From BOG-908 sp963850605 (GTDB taxonomy: Bacteria > Pseudomonadota > Alphaproteobacteria > Acetobacterales > Acetobacteraceae), in contig CAWKLX010000002.1 of the NCBI GenBank assembly GCA_963850605.1, positions 186,001-250,000 of the forward strand: a stretch of DNA of 64,000 nt, given 5' to 3'. The position numbers and the translations under genes were made by a program. Positions 1 through 8,556 of the stretch are shown in pieces (the first letter of the stretch is position 1; the number at the start of each line of letters is the position of its first letter). The notes under the pieces are model-generated. The model worked only from the letters and a program-made list of their open reading frames with translations. It was not told the origin of the DNA and did not search any database.

Positions 1-101
1 GGCAGTCGCCGAATTTGCGCGAGGCGACGATCGCGCCGTTGCTGGCCGAGGCCATCCATCGCATCTCCGACGAAAGCTCGGTCTCCTCGCTGTTCGACTG
101 A
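1..101 (+). CDS. 3' end of an unidentified gene (partial)
   Basis: An open frame enters from the left edge (first full codon at 3) and ends at TGA 99-101. The 32 visible residues are helical and acidic near the end (they finish SSVSSLFD). Too little is present to assign a family. It lies 70 bases upstream of, and on the same strand as, the small gene and YbjQ/PspA genes that follow, so it may be the first member of that cluster. Confidence 0.5.
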   Translation, partial: QSPNLREATIAPLLAEAIHRISDESSVSSLFD

Positions 102-171
102 GACCGCCGATGGCTGGCGCTCGGGGCGCGCAACGGTCTATCTGGATCGCGGCACGGGAGTTTGCAGTCCG

Positions 172-555
172 ATGAGCCAGACCGATTTCGATGCGGGCGC
201 GGCCGCGGTCAGGCGGGCGCAGGGCGATATGCGGGCGTTTCTGGAGGGGCTGGCGGCGCGTCTGCAGGGTGCGCTGCCTGGCCAGGTGACCGTGGAGCGG
301 GCAAGCGACGGTTTGTTTACCGGCCGTACCCACGTGGTCCGTATCGCCGTGACGTTGGATCAATGGGTGCTGGAAATCGCCCTGCACCACGGGCGTGCGC
401 AGTGCCGGCGCGCCAAGTCGGTGCGCGGCGTGACGCTGCGGACGGAGGAGATGACGCTGCCGGCGTGGCTAGGCGCACTTGGGGCAGAACTGCGCGCGCT
501 GGGTGAGCAGTCGGGCGCCGCGCATGAGGCGCTGCACGATTTTCTGATGGGCTAG
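172..555 (+). CDS. hypothetical protein, 127 aa, upstream of YbjQ/PspA genes
   Basis: I do not recognise a family. The protein has no signal peptide or membrane segment. The N-terminal third is helical (AAAVRRAQGDMRAFLEGLAA), the middle looks like beta strands and the C-terminus is again helical. It starts at ATG 172 and ends six bases before the next ATG (561), so it is very likely co-transcribed with the YbjQ-like genes and pspA. The context suggests an accessory role in the same envelope-stress or membrane-maintenance system. That is inference only. Confidence 0.6.
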   Translation: MSQTDFDAGAAAVRRAQGDMRAFLEGLAARLQGALPGQVTVERASDGLFTGRTHVVRIAVTLDQWVLEIALHHGRAQCRRAKSVRGVTLRTEEMTLPAWLGALGAELRALGEQSGAAHEALHDFLMG

Positions 556-560
556 AAAGA

Positions 561-1430
561 ATGTCCTGGCTGACCAACCTGGTGGGCGGCCCTGGCGACA
601 CGGCCGAGCAGCGCGATGCGGCAGCCGCCCGGCTGGCGGCGTGGGAGACGGCGCTCGACCGCGGCACGCTGCCAGGCTTCGTGACCGACCGGCTGCAGGC
701 GGCCGCGCGCGGTACCGTGCCGTGGCTTTCGACCATGAGTGCCGCCGAGCTGCACCTGGCCCGCAGCCACGGCATCCGTCCGGTCGGCACGGTGTCGGGC
801 ACGTGCTGGCTGCATTACGGCTATTCGTGGACCCGCGGCCACGCGGAAGGCTGGCGCACCGCGCTGCACCGTATGCAGCAGGAAGCGTTGGCGGCCGGCG
901 CCAACGCGGTCGTGGACGTGACGCTGCGCACGGTGCGTCTGCCGATGGAAGCCAGCATGGATTTCACGGTCGTGGGTACGGCCGTGCGCATGGACAGCCT
1001 GCCGCCCAGCAGCGATCCGGCGATCGCCACGGTGCCGGCGATGGAATTCGTGCGTCTGCTGGAAGCCGGGATCGTGCCGGTCGGCATCGCGATCGGTGCG
1101 GAATACCAGTGGCTGACACCGCTGAGCTACAACCCAACCGGCACCTGGAGCGGAATGAACCAGCGCCTGCCGGAGCTGAGCGATTTCTGGGAGAGGGTGC
1201 GCCACGTGGCATTGCGCGAGCTGCGTCAGGACGGGGCGCGCCTCGGCAATGGTGTGCTGGCGCATACGCATTTCGGCGAGCTGTTCAAATTCGAAGGCGG
1301 GGACAAGCAGCCGCCGCGTTTTCTGGGGCGCCACATCGTGATCGGCACCGCGGTGCACACGCGCCATGACCCGGTGCCGCATGACATACGCACGGTGATC
1401 GACATGCGCGACGACGGCTCTCGCCGCTGA
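561..1430 (+). CDS. YbjQ-like (heavy-metal-binding domain) protein, 289 aa
   Basis: The protein appears to contain two diverged YbjQ/UPF0145-type units, roughly residues 65-145 and 155-265. The first keeps the family hallmark of a small-residue/Cys stretch (GTCWLHYGYSW), a helix rich in Arg/Met (RTALHRMQQEALAAGANAVV) and a strand pair ending in VVGTAVRM. The second has HVALRELRQDGARLGNGVL and ends in IVIGTAVHTRH. YbjQ domains form small oligomeric beta/alpha folds of unclear function, named for possible metal binding. It is the first of two adjacent YbjQ-like genes followed by pspA. ATG 561 was chosen because it follows the preceding stop closely. Confidence 0.7.
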   Translation: MSWLTNLVGGPGDTAEQRDAAAARLAAWETALDRGTLPGFVTDRLQAAARGTVPWLSTMSAAELHLARSHGIRPVGTVSGTCWLHYGYSWTRGHAEGWRTALHRMQQEALAAGANAVVDVTLRTVRLPMEASMDFTVVGTAVRMDSLPPSSDPAIATVPAMEFVRLLEAGIVPVGIAIGAEYQWLTPLSYNPTGTWSGMNQRLPELSDFWERVRHVALRELRQDGARLGNGVLAHTHFGELFKFEGGDKQPPRFLGRHIVIGTAVHTRHDPVPHDIRTVIDMRDDGSRR

Positions 1431-1495
1431 AAGGCGCGCGTGCGCACGGCCACACGGCCTATGCGGAAACCAGCGACGAACGAGGAGAGATCTAG

Positions 1496-2319
1496 ATGTC
1501 CGACGCGACGGCTATTCCGCAACACGCCATCGAGCGGCTGAAAGGTCTGCGTGGGCAGGGCAATCCCGGCGGCATTTTCACGAGCGATTTCACCGTCAAC
1601 GAGTTTCTGCTGGTCCGGAAGGCGGGGTTCGAGCCGGTCGGGTTATGCGTCGGCTCCTGCATCTACCATCTCGGCATCCAGTACAGTTCGCTGGGGCAGC
1701 AACCAGGAGATGACGGTGCTGTCGCAGGCCATGTATCACGCGCGCGAGCTGGCCATGTCGCGCATGCGGGAGGAGGCGCGCGACATGGGGGCGGACGGGA
1801 TCGTCGGCGTGCAGCTGACGGTCAAACGCCTCGAATGGGACAAGAATATTCTGGAGTTCATGGCGATCGGCACCGGCGTGGTGCACGCCAAGGGCCACAC
1901 CGGGTTCCGCGGCCACAACAACCAGCCGTTCACGAGCGATCTGTCCGGGCAGGATTTCTGGACGCTGCTGCACGCCGGCTACCGGCCGCTGGAAATGGTG
2001 ATGGGGTCGCTGCGTGTACCACGTCGCGCACCAGGGCATGCTGGGCGCGCTGGCGCAGGTGGGACGCAACGTGGAGATGACCAAATTCTCGCAGGCGCTG
2101 TACGACGCGCGCGAGATCGCGATGGAGCGCATGCAGCACGAGGCGATGGCGTGCGGCGCGGAGGGCGTGGTCGGCATGGACCTGCACGAGGGCTCGCATA
2201 ACTGGCAGCCGCATGTGATCGAGTTCTTTGCCGTGGGCACGGCGGTCAAGCCGATTTCCGACGAACTGGATGCATCGGTCATTCCCGATCCGCAGCTCGT
2301 GCTGTCGGTCAACACGTAA
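1496..2319 (+). pseudogene. second YbjQ-like protein gene, broken by two single-base insertions
   Basis: Start ATG 1496 follows a good RBS (GAGGAGAG). The protein reads in one frame to about 1690, in a second from there to about 2009, and in a third to the TAA at 2319. Each switch needs removal of one base: the C at 1691 and the C at 2010, both directly after TCG. Restoring the frame gives two typical YbjQ units, each with a small-residue/Cys segment, then NQEMTVLSQAMYHARELAMS or a similar RM..EA helix, then GADGIVGVQL. So this is a two-unit YbjQ protein of about 274 aa like its neighbour. Whether it is a true pseudogene or a sequence error is unresolved. Confidence 0.75.
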
Positions 2320-2329
2320 GGGGGTTGAG

Positions 2330-3046
2330 ATGAGTATCTTCGGGCGCGTGGCGGATATTTTCCAAGCCAAGACGCACAAACTGCTGACCGCGCTGGAGGA
2401 CCCGAACGAATCGCTGGACCTCAGCTACGAAAAGATGGTGACCGGCCTGCAGGAGACCAAGCGGCATCTGGCCGACGTGGTGGCCCAGCAGGCGAGCCTG
2501 CACCGGCAGATGGACAATGTGGACCGCGAAGTCGCCGGCGCCGAGGACGACGCGCGCACGGCGGTGAAGGCGGGGCGCGACGACCTGGCCCGTGCCTCGC
2601 TGGTGCACAAGCAGGATGCGCTGCAGAAGCGCGCGACCTTGGAGCATGCGCTGGCCGCGATCACGCCGCAGGTCGAAAAGCTGATCGGCTACGAGCGCAA
2701 GCTGGCCGCCAGGATCGACCAGTTCCGCAACGAGAAGGAGGTGATGAAGAGCACCTACACCGCGGCCCAGGCCCAGGTGAAGGTGACGCAGGCGCTGACC
2801 GGCGTCGGCCAGGGCATGTCGGGCGTGGGCGACACGCTGCGCCGCGCCCAGGAGCGGGTGGAGGGCATGCGTGACAAGGCCGATGCGATGGACCGGCTGA
2901 TAGAGCACGGTGTGCTGGTCGATCCGCTGGACGGCCGCAGCCCGCAGCAGCACGAACTCGCCATGATCAAGGCCGCCGACGCGGTAGACGACGAACTGCT
3001 ACGCCTGAAAGCAGAAACCCGGCCCGCATTGGAGGGGCCGGGTTAG
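2330..3046 (+). CDS. pspA: PspA/IM30 (ESCRT-III-like) family protein
   Basis: 238 aa. Starts MSIFGRVADIFQAK, the amphipathic N-terminal helix of PspA/Vipp1 proteins, and is followed by long heptad-rich helices (about residues 25-190) with AQQASLHRQMDNVDREVAGA and VKVTQALTGVGQGM. PspA proteins coat and stabilise stressed inner membranes. ATG 2330 lies ten bases after the YbjQ-like gene, with GGGGTTGAG as RBS. The whole cluster 172-3046 reads as an operon pairing PspA with YbjQ-like partners. No PspF-type activator is visible in the window. Confidence 0.88.
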   Translation: MSIFGRVADIFQAKTHKLLTALEDPNESLDLSYEKMVTGLQETKRHLADVVAQQASLHRQMDNVDREVAGAEDDARTAVKAGRDDLARASLVHKQDALQKRATLEHALAAITPQVEKLIGYERKLAARIDQFRNEKEVMKSTYTAAQAQVKVTQALTGVGQGMSGVGDTLRRAQERVEGMRDKADAMDRLIEHGVLVDPLDGRSPQQHELAMIKAADAVDDELLRLKAETRPALEGPG

Positions 3047-3090
3047 TAAAAGTTCTTTGGTTCTTTCTTTCAAGAAAGAACCGCTTTCTA
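3016..3090. terminator. hairpin over the pspA stop plus dispersed TTCTTT repeat (copy R1)
   Basis: AACCCGGCCC (3016-3025) pairs with GGGCCGGGTT (3035-3044), overlapping the last codons of pspA. It is followed by a second palindrome, GGTTCTTTCTTTC / AAGAAAGAACC (about 3059-3081). The position between convergent pspA and the PEP-CTERM gene fits a bidirectional terminator. The second part resembles the longer pyrimidine/purine repeats at 7691, 21801 and 25996. Confidence 0.6.
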
Positions 3091-3094
3091 CCTG

Positions 3095-3841
3095 TCAGGC
3101 GGTCACGCGCCGACGACGCGCAAACACGAACCCAAGTGCGCCGACCGCGGTCGCCATCAGCGCCAGACTCGCCGGCTCAGGCACGTCGGTCGCCGAAACG
3201 CCATCGAGCAGCGAAAACGGCGGCTCCCCGTTCGGCGTGCCGATAGCCAGGAAGGACAGCACGTCGGAGGTGCCGTTCGCCTGGAAGACGAACGTCTGGT
3301 GCATCCAGCCGGTAAAACCGTGGCTCGCATCGTTGGCGACGGCGGTCAATTTTGTCTGGTTGCCAAGGCTGACCTGCCACTGTTCGGTCGTGGCCCCGGA
3401 ATAACCGGACTGCTGCACGCCAGCCCAGTCGAATGATACGGCATAGTTGGTGCCTTTGGTCAGTCCGGTGAGCGTCTGAGTGATCGCGCCGACCTGAAAG
3501 GCACCATCGGCCCCCACGAAATTGCCACCCGTCGGGCTTTGGCCCAGCACGGCGCCGCCGGGAACCTGATTGCCGTTCCACAACGTCACCTGGCCGTATT
3601 GCCCGAGAGATCCGGTGGTGCTGGCGGTGTTGGCGCCGAATATGAAGTTGTAGCCGCTGGTGGACCACCCAGTCACATTGCTCGCGTTCATCTGTTCCGG
3701 CGTAAACGTGCCGTTGTTATACATCGCAGTCTGTTCGAAATCGCCGTTCAGGACGTAGTCCGTGACACCGGCCAGGGCGGTGCCTGGCGCCAGGAGGGTA
3801 ATGCAGAAAAGGCTGCCGAGCAGCGCTGATGCTTTGAGCAC
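3095..3841 (-). CDS. PEP-CTERM sorting domain secreted protein
   Basis: 248 aa from GTG 3841, chosen because it places VLKASALLGSLFCITLLAPG, a signal peptide ending ALAG, at the N-terminus with GGAAG upstream. An ATG-type reading further upstream would add an unlikely leader. The C-terminus is a textbook PEP-CTERM signal: VPEPASL, a hydrophobic helix, then ARRRR. The central region (NGDFEQT, GWSTSGYNF, SFDWAGVQQ) resembles a beta-sandwich carbohydrate-binding-like module. Family knowledge: such proteins are processed by an exosortase and associated with exopolysaccharide. No exosortase gene is in the window. Confidence 0.85.
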   Translation of the reverse strand: MLKASALLGSLFCITLLAPGTALAGVTDYVLNGDFEQTAMYNNGTFTPEQMNASNVTGWSTSGYNFIFGANTASTTGSLGQYGQVTLWNGNQVPGGAVLGQSPTGGNFVGADGAFQVGAITQTLTGLTKGTNYAVSFDWAGVQQSGYSGATTEQWQVSLGNQTKLTAVANDASHGFTGWMHQTFVFQANGTSDVLSFLAIGTPNGEPPFSLLDGVSATDVPEPASLALMATAVGALGFVFARRRRVTA

Positions 3842-3966
3842 GATGATGTTCTTCCGTATGATCGCCGTAACGTCTAGACGGAAAAGGCCTCTCGCGCAAC
3901 CGGTTTTCTCATAAAAGAGCACAACTTTGCATCTTAATTCTGAGACGCCGCTTGTAAGTGGACAGA

Positions 3967-4041
3967 TGGTAGCGGCGGGGTGACTTGAACACCCGACCAA
4001 GGGATTATGATTCCCCTGCTCTACCGCTGAGCTACGCCGCC
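3967..4041 (-). tRNA. tRNA-Met (CAT), elongator type
   Basis: Read on the minus strand, the acceptor stem GGCGGCG pairs with CGCCGCT (one weak pair). The D arm is GCTC..GAGC, the anticodon stem GGGGA/TCCCT has loop ATCATAA, and the T arm GGGTG-TTCAAGT-CACCC is followed by discriminator A and an encoded CCA. The anticodon is CAT. The sequence resembles alphaproteobacterial elongator tRNA-Met rather than initiator, because it lacks the initiator's run of three G:C pairs. An Ile2 (lysidine) identity cannot be strictly excluded. Confidence 0.9.
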
Positions 4042-4093
4042 ATCCGTCAGAGCGGCCGGACTTATCGCCGCCAAGCTCGCGAAGTCAATGTGC

Positions 4094-5440
4094 TCATACC
4101 GGCAGCCGCACCCGTGCCCGCAACCCACCCAAGGGCGACTCTTCCAGCGTGATATCCCCGCCATGCGCACGCACGATATCGCGCGCGATGGTCAGGCCGA
4201 GGCCGGTGCCGCCGGCCGATCCCGTTTCGAACGGCCTGAAAACGCTCTCCCGGCGATCAGGCGGGATGCCAGGCCCGTCATCATCCACCATCACCAGCAC
4301 CGACCGCCCGGCGGCCAGCGCGGACATGGCGACCCGGCCGGCATGGCGGCGCGCGTTATCGACCAGGTTGGTCAGCGCGCGCCGCACAGCATCCCGGCGC
4401 AACTGCACCGTCAACGCCGCCGGCGCCTCCACGCTGACGGCCGCCCCCGCCCGGCGCGCGCCGGCGGCCACGTCCTCCAGCATGGCCGACAGATCGACCG
4501 GCTGGGCCTGCTCGGCCTGCTCGCCGCGGGCAAAAGCGAGATAGCCGACGATCATGCGCTCCATCTCCTCCACATCGGCCGTCATCTCGGCCGCGTCCGC
4601 CGCGAGCGGGCCTTCGGCCGGCAGCATGGCCAAAGCCAGGCGCAGCCGGGTGAGCGGGGTGCGCAGATCGTGGCTGACGCCCGCCAGCATCTCGGTCCGC
4701 TGACTCAAAAAGCGCCGTATGCGCTCCTGCATGCGGTTGAAGGCGGTCGCCGCCCGGCGCACCTCCGTCGCGCCCTCCGGACGTATGGCAGCCGTATCGC
4801 GCCCCAGACCGAACGCCTCGGCCGCCTCGGCCAGCCGGCGTATCGCCCGCACCTGGTTGCGCATGAACAGCGCCGCGATGCCGAACAGCAGGATCGCGCT
4901 GCCGCCCAGCCACAGCACGTAGACATAGATCATGCTGGTATACAGCCGTTTCCGAGGTGCCTCCACGTGGAGGATGCCGCCGCCCTCCACCCCGGGGGGC
5001 AGCTGCACGTCGATCAGCACGTTCACCGGATCGCTCGTCCAATCCATCGCAAAGGGCAGCCGCACCCGCTCGCGCAGCGCCTCGGCCAGATCGTCGTCCA
5101 TTGGCCCCAATATGTTGATCTGCCGGCCGGACACGACGCGGGCGCCGGGCCGTATCTGCATGTGCAGATCGAAATCCCGGAACGCGCTGTCCAGCACCCA
5201 AGCGTGGTCGGCCGCATCGTCCGAGCTCCGGACCAAGCGTATCGTCTGTGCGATCTCGCCGGCCACCGCGCCCGACAGCCGGCGCGAGATCAGATTGAGG
5301 TGGCTGCCGTAAAAAATCAGCAGGGCCACGGCCTGCACCGCGATCAGCGGCACAAGTATGATGAGCAGGGAACGGCCCAGCAGGGAACGCGGAAAAATCT
5401 TGCGCGCCGGGCGTTCCCACAAGGCGGGCAGCAGCCTCAT
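4094..5440 (-). CDS. EnvZ-like sensor histidine kinase
   Basis: 448 aa. N-terminal transmembrane helix (LLIILVPLIAVQAVALLIFY, about residues 25-44), a periplasmic domain of about 120 residues, a second membrane helix (VLWLGGSAILLFGIAALF) and HAMP. Then come the H-box SHDLRTPLTRLRL with the phosphoacceptor His, N-box NLVDNARRH, G1 DDDGPGIPP and G2 GTGLGLTIA. It therefore autophosphorylates and signals to the response regulator encoded 18 bases upstream on the same strand. The layout is that of EnvZ-type osmosensor or envelope sensors in alphaproteobacteria. The input signal is not evident. Confidence 0.88.
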   Translation of the reverse strand: MRLLPALWERPARKIFPRSLLGRSLLIILVPLIAVQAVALLIFYGSHLNLISRRLSGAVAGEIAQTIRLVRSSDDAADHAWVLDSAFRDFDLHMQIRPGARVVSGRQINILGPMDDDLAEALRERVRLPFAMDWTSDPVNVLIDVQLPPGVEGGGILHVEAPRKRLYTSMIYVYVLWLGGSAILLFGIAALFMRNQVRAIRRLAEAAEAFGLGRDTAAIRPEGATEVRRAATAFNRMQERIRRFLSQRTEMLAGVSHDLRTPLTRLRLALAMLPAEGPLAADAAEMTADVEEMERMIVGYLAFARGEQAEQAQPVDLSAMLEDVAAGARRAGAAVSVEAPAALTVQLRRDAVRRALTNLVDNARRHAGRVAMSALAAGRSVLVMVDDDGPGIPPDRRESVFRPFETGSAGGTGLGLTIARDIVRAHGGDITLEESPLGGLRARVRLPV

Positions 5441-5458
5441 GCCGGCACCCGACTCGTT

Positions 5459-6151
5459 TCACACACCCGGTTTGAGCACATAGCCGCGGCCTCGGACCGT
5501 GTGCAGGAAGCGTGGTTCGCGCGGATCGGCCTCGATCTTGCGGCGCAGCCGGGTCACCTGCACGTCGATCGCCCGCTCCCCGGTCTCGTCCATGCCCAGT
5601 GCCGCCACGATGTCCTCCCGCGTCAAAACCTCACCCGGCCGTGCGGCCAGGGCGGCGAGCAGCGCGCCCTCGCCTCCGGTCAAATAGATCGGCCCGTCCG
5701 GGCCGGAGAGCTCGCCCCGCCCCGTATCGAACTCGTATCGCCCCAGCCGTACAGGGCCGGAGGGCGCTTCGGCCGCCACCTGGGCCGTCCGCCGCAGCAT
5801 GGAGCGCAAGCGCAGCACCAGCTCGCGCGGCTCGAAAGGTTTCCCGAGGTAATCGTCAGCCCCGGACTCGAAGCCGGCGATCCGGTCTTCGGGCGCGCCC
5901 TGCGCCGTCAGCAGCAGGATGGGCACGGAGGCGTTCTCGGCGCGCAACGAGGCGGTTAGCGCCAGGCCCGTCTCGCCGGGCATCATCACGTCCAGCACCA
6001 GCGCGTCAGGCGCCAGGAAGCGCATCTTGTCGCGCGCGTCGGCGGCGTGCGTGGCCGTGCTGACCCGAAACCCGTTTTCCGCGAGGTAGCGGCTCAGCAG
6101 CGTGCGCAGCCTTGCGTCGTCATCGACCACCAGCACATGCGCGTCTTCCAT
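5459..6151 (-). CDS. OmpR/PhoB-family response regulator
   Basis: 230 aa. The receiver domain (1-120) has acidic pocket VVDDDARLR, phosphoacceptor Asp in ALVLDVMMPGETG and conserved Lys in YLGKPFEPREL. The C-terminal winged-helix domain ends RGRGYVLKPG. It precedes the EnvZ-like kinase in the same direction and is surely its partner. Targets are unknown. It is preceded on the same strand by a MarR-family gene with an 11-base gap, so the three may be co-transcribed. Confidence 0.9.
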   Translation of the reverse strand: MEDAHVLVVDDDARLRTLLSRYLAENGFRVSTATHAADARDKMRFLAPDALVLDVMMPGETGLALTASLRAENASVPILLLTAQGAPEDRIAGFESGADDYLGKPFEPRELVLRLRSMLRRTAQVAAEAPSGPVRLGRYEFDTGRGELSGPDGPIYLTGGEGALLAALAARPGEVLTREDIVAALGMDETGERAIDVQVTRLRRKIEADPREPRFLHTVRGRGYVLKPGV

Positions 6152-6162
6152 TCTGCTCCTCT

Positions 6163-6684
6163 CTACTTCGCGGATGCCGGCCGTGCCTCTATCGCGGCCA
6201 GCGTGCGCCGCCCCGTCCCGCCCATCAACGCGCGCAACACCCGTCCGAACCCCTCAACCGCCGGGCCACCGGCCTCGCGGTACGCGGCGAGCAACCGTTC
6301 CCGCTGCGCCTCGAACAGGCGGCGCTCCAGCACCTGGCCGGCCTCCGTCAACCGCAACAGGCGCTGCCGGCGGTCGGCCCGCCCGGGCGAGACCGTCACA
6401 AAGCCGCCCTCGACCAGGGCGGACAATACGCGCGCCAGGCTCTGCTTGGTGATGCAGAGCACGCCCAGCAGGTCGGCCACGGGCAGCCCCGGCATCCGGC
6501 TGATGAAATGCAGCGCACGGTGGTGCGCCCGGCCCAGCCCGGCCTCCGCCAGCACGGGGTCGGCGGCGGCCGAGACATCGCGCCACGCCAGGAACAGCAT
6601 GTCTTGGGCCAGGCGGATTTGCGCCTCGCGCAGGAACAGCAGGCTGGCGCCCGCTTCCGCCACACGCCCCGCGTTCTCCGGCAT
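6163..6684 (-). CDS. MarR-family transcriptional regulator
   Basis: 173 aa from ATG 6684, which has a strong RBS (GGGGGAG). An in-frame ATG at 6750 is possible but would crowd the divergent ilvE promoter. The winged-helix core is visible: HRALHFISRMPGLPVADLLG, recognition helix ITKQSLARVLSALVEGGFV, and wing SPGRADRRQRLLRLTEAG. It is divergent from the aminotransferase gene (gap about 95 bases), so it may regulate that promoter. The ligand is not predictable. Confidence 0.85.
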   Translation of the reverse strand: MPENAGRVAEAGASLLFLREAQIRLAQDMLFLAWRDVSAAADPVLAEAGLGRAHHRALHFISRMPGLPVADLLGVLCITKQSLARVLSALVEGGFVTVSPGRADRRQRLLRLTEAGQVLERRLFEAQRERLLAAYREAGGPAVEGFGRVLRALMGGTGRRTLAAIEARPASAK

Positions 6685-6778
6685 ATCTCCCCCGCCAATC
6701 CCGACTGGCCCGGCCCTGTTCTTGTACGAGAATATCGGGTTGAGTGACATCCCGCGAACTCCCCAGCCTGGTGAACCG

Positions 6779-7681
6779 ATGACGCCTTCTTTCGACGACC
6801 GCGACGGCCTGATCTGGTACGATGGCGCCCTGGTGCCCTGGCGGGAGGCCAAGCTGCATGTGCTGACGCACGGCCTGCATTACGCAAGCGGTGTGTTCGA
6901 GGGCGAGCGCGCCTATGCGGGCCATATCTTCCGGCTGCGCGAGCATACCGACCGGCTGATCAATTCGGGGCGTATCCTGGGCTTCGAGATCCCCTACACG
7001 GCCGACGAGATCGACGCTGCCTGCGTGCAGACGCTGGCGGCCAACGGGCGGACGGAAGGGTATCTGCGCCCGCTGGCCTGGCGCGGCTCGGAGATGCTGG
7101 CCGTCTCCGCGCAACACACCAAGATTCATCTGGCGATCGCGTGCTGGGAATGGCCGTCCTACTTCGACATGGAGCAGCGTCTGGCCGGTATAAAGCTCGC
7201 CTGGGCGGATTGGCGCCGGCCGGACCCGCGCACGGCGCCTACCGCCAGCAAGGCTACCGGCAACTACATGACCAGCACGCTCTCGAAACATAAGGCGGAG
7301 GCGGAGGGATGTGCCGACGCCATGATGCTGGATTATCGCGGCCAGTTGGCGGAGGCGACCGGCGCCAACGCGTTCTTCGTCATCGACGGCGCGCTGCACA
7401 CGCCTGAGCCCGATTGCTTCCTCGACGGCATCACGCGGCGTGCGGTGATGGGCCTGGCGAGGCGGCGGCAGATGACGGTGGTGCAGCGCGCAATGATGCC
7501 GGAGGAACTCGGCCGCGTGAGCGAGGTGTTCCTGGCCGGCACGGCCGCCGAGGTCACCCCGGTGCGCCAGATCGGCGATCACGTCTTCACGCCAGGCCGT
7601 ATCACGGAAACCCTGGTCCGCGATTACACAGACCTGGTACGCTTACCCCCCACCGAAGTGGATGTTCGCCTGGCCGCCTAA
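6779..7681 (+). CDS. ilvE: branched-chain amino acid aminotransferase
   Basis: 300 aa, class IV PLP aminotransferase of normal length. It starts at ATG 6779 (MTPSFDDRDGLIWYDG). The motif HYASGVFEGERAY is the branched-chain transaminase signature near the N-terminus. The PLP lysine sits in SKATGNYMTS, and LAEATGANAFFV plus the C-terminal VFLAGTAAEVTPV are typical. It transfers the amino group between Leu/Ile/Val and 2-oxoglutarate in the cytoplasm. Divergent from the MarR gene and followed by repeat copy R2. Confidence 0.9.
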   Translation: MTPSFDDRDGLIWYDGALVPWREAKLHVLTHGLHYASGVFEGERAYAGHIFRLREHTDRLINSGRILGFEIPYTADEIDAACVQTLAANGRTEGYLRPLAWRGSEMLAVSAQHTKIHLAIACWEWPSYFDMEQRLAGIKLAWADWRRPDPRTAPTASKATGNYMTSTLSKHKAEAEGCADAMMLDYRGQLAEATGANAFFVIDGALHTPEPDCFLDGITRRAVMGLARRRQMTVVQRAMMPEELGRVSEVFLAGTAAEVTPVRQIGDHVFTPGRITETLVRDYTDLVRLPPTEVDVRLAA

Positions 7682-7690
7682 ATGAGAAAA

Positions 7691-7760
7691 AGTCTTTTGC
7701 TTCTTTTCTTCAGAAAAGAAGAACCTTCTTTCTTGCATGAAAGAAGCGAAGAACTTTTGT
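7691..7760. repeat. dispersed pyrimidine/purine palindromic repeat, copy R2
   Basis: Two stacked palindromes: TTCTTTTCTTCAGAAAAGAA, then CTTCTTTCTTGCATGAAAGAAG, bounded by outer arms AGTCTTTTGCTTC / GAAGCGAAGAACTTTTG. Near-identical cores occur at 21801 and 25996, and a shorter relative at 3051. It lies just after the ilvE stop and ends near the start of the next gene. It probably acts as a transcription terminator. Confidence 0.7.
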
Positions 7761-7773
7761 CCATTTCGCTCTG

Positions 7774-8547
7774 GTGAGGCGGCCGGGCGATACGCCGGTT
7801 GACTACGGGCTGGCGGCAGAAGATTACGGGGCCCATCGCCAGGGATTTCCGCCGGAGTTTTTTGCGCGCCTGCACGCGATGCGCGTCGGCGTGTCCGGGC
7901 AGCGGCTGCTGGATCTCGGGACGGGCACTGGCCTGTTGGCGCGGGAGTTCGCACGGCGCGGGTGCCTGGTCACCGGCGTGGATTTTTCCGCTAGCCTGCT
8001 CGCGGTGGCCCAGCGGGCCAATGCCGGCGAGGTCGTGCGGCCCCGCTACCTGCGCGGCCGGGCAGAGACCACCAACCTGCCCGGCGCGAGCTTCGATATC
8101 GTGGCCGCCGCCACGAGCTGGCACCTGTTCAACCGGGCCGCGGCCGCGCGCGAGGCACGCCGGTTGCTGGCCCCTGGCGGGCGGCTGCTGATTGCGCATC
8201 TGGACTGGCATACCGCACCCGGAAGCGTTGCGGCTGCGACGTTGCGGCTGATGGGCCGCTACGGGCCGGAAGCGGCCGTGCCGTCCAGCTTCATCTATCC
8301 CGACTGGGCGCAGGACCTGGTTGCCGCGGGTTTTTCGGCGTGGGAGGTGTTCGGGTTCACAATTCCCCTGCACTACACGCCGGCAGCATGGCGCGGCCGG
8401 GTGCGGGCCAGCCAGCGTGGCGCGCCAGCCATGGCCCCGGCCGAGCTGGACCGGTTCGACGCGTCGCTGGGGCGCATGCTGGCGCGGCGATTTCCGGGGC
8501 CGCTGCTATCGGTCGACCACCGTGTCTTCGCGGTGGTGGCGCGATGA
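7774..8547 (+). CDS. class I SAM-dependent methyltransferase
   Basis: 257 aa from GTG 7774. Motif I is LLDLGTGTGLLAREFARRG, followed by the acidic SAM-binding strand VTGVDFSASLL and a post-motif region FDIVAAATSWHLFN. It belongs to the Methyltransf_11/25-type small-molecule methyltransferases. The substrate is unknown. The start sits close to repeat R2 and no clear RBS is seen, so the N-terminus is uncertain by a few residues. Confidence 0.8.
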   Translation: MRRPGDTPVDYGLAAEDYGAHRQGFPPEFFARLHAMRVGVSGQRLLDLGTGTGLLAREFARRGCLVTGVDFSASLLAVAQRANAGEVVRPRYLRGRAETTNLPGASFDIVAAATSWHLFNRAAAAREARRLLAPGGRLLIAHLDWHTAPGSVAAATLRLMGRYGPEAAVPSSFIYPDWAQDLVAAGFSAWEVFGFTIPLHYTPAAWRGRVRASQRGAPAMAPAELDRFDASLGRMLARRFPGPLLSVDHRVFAVVAR

Positions 8548-8556
8548 TCGAACCGG

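Noticed and set aside
4963..4976. CCTCCACGTGGAGG as a possible further parS
   Set aside because: Only the CACGTG core matches; the outer bases differ from parS and it lies in a kinase gene.
4088..5959. 623-codon open frame antisense to the histidine kinase and response regulator
   Set aside because: Long antisense frames are expected in GC-rich coding DNA; the protein is Arg/His/Gln-rich nonsense and the minus-strand genes have full domain motifs.
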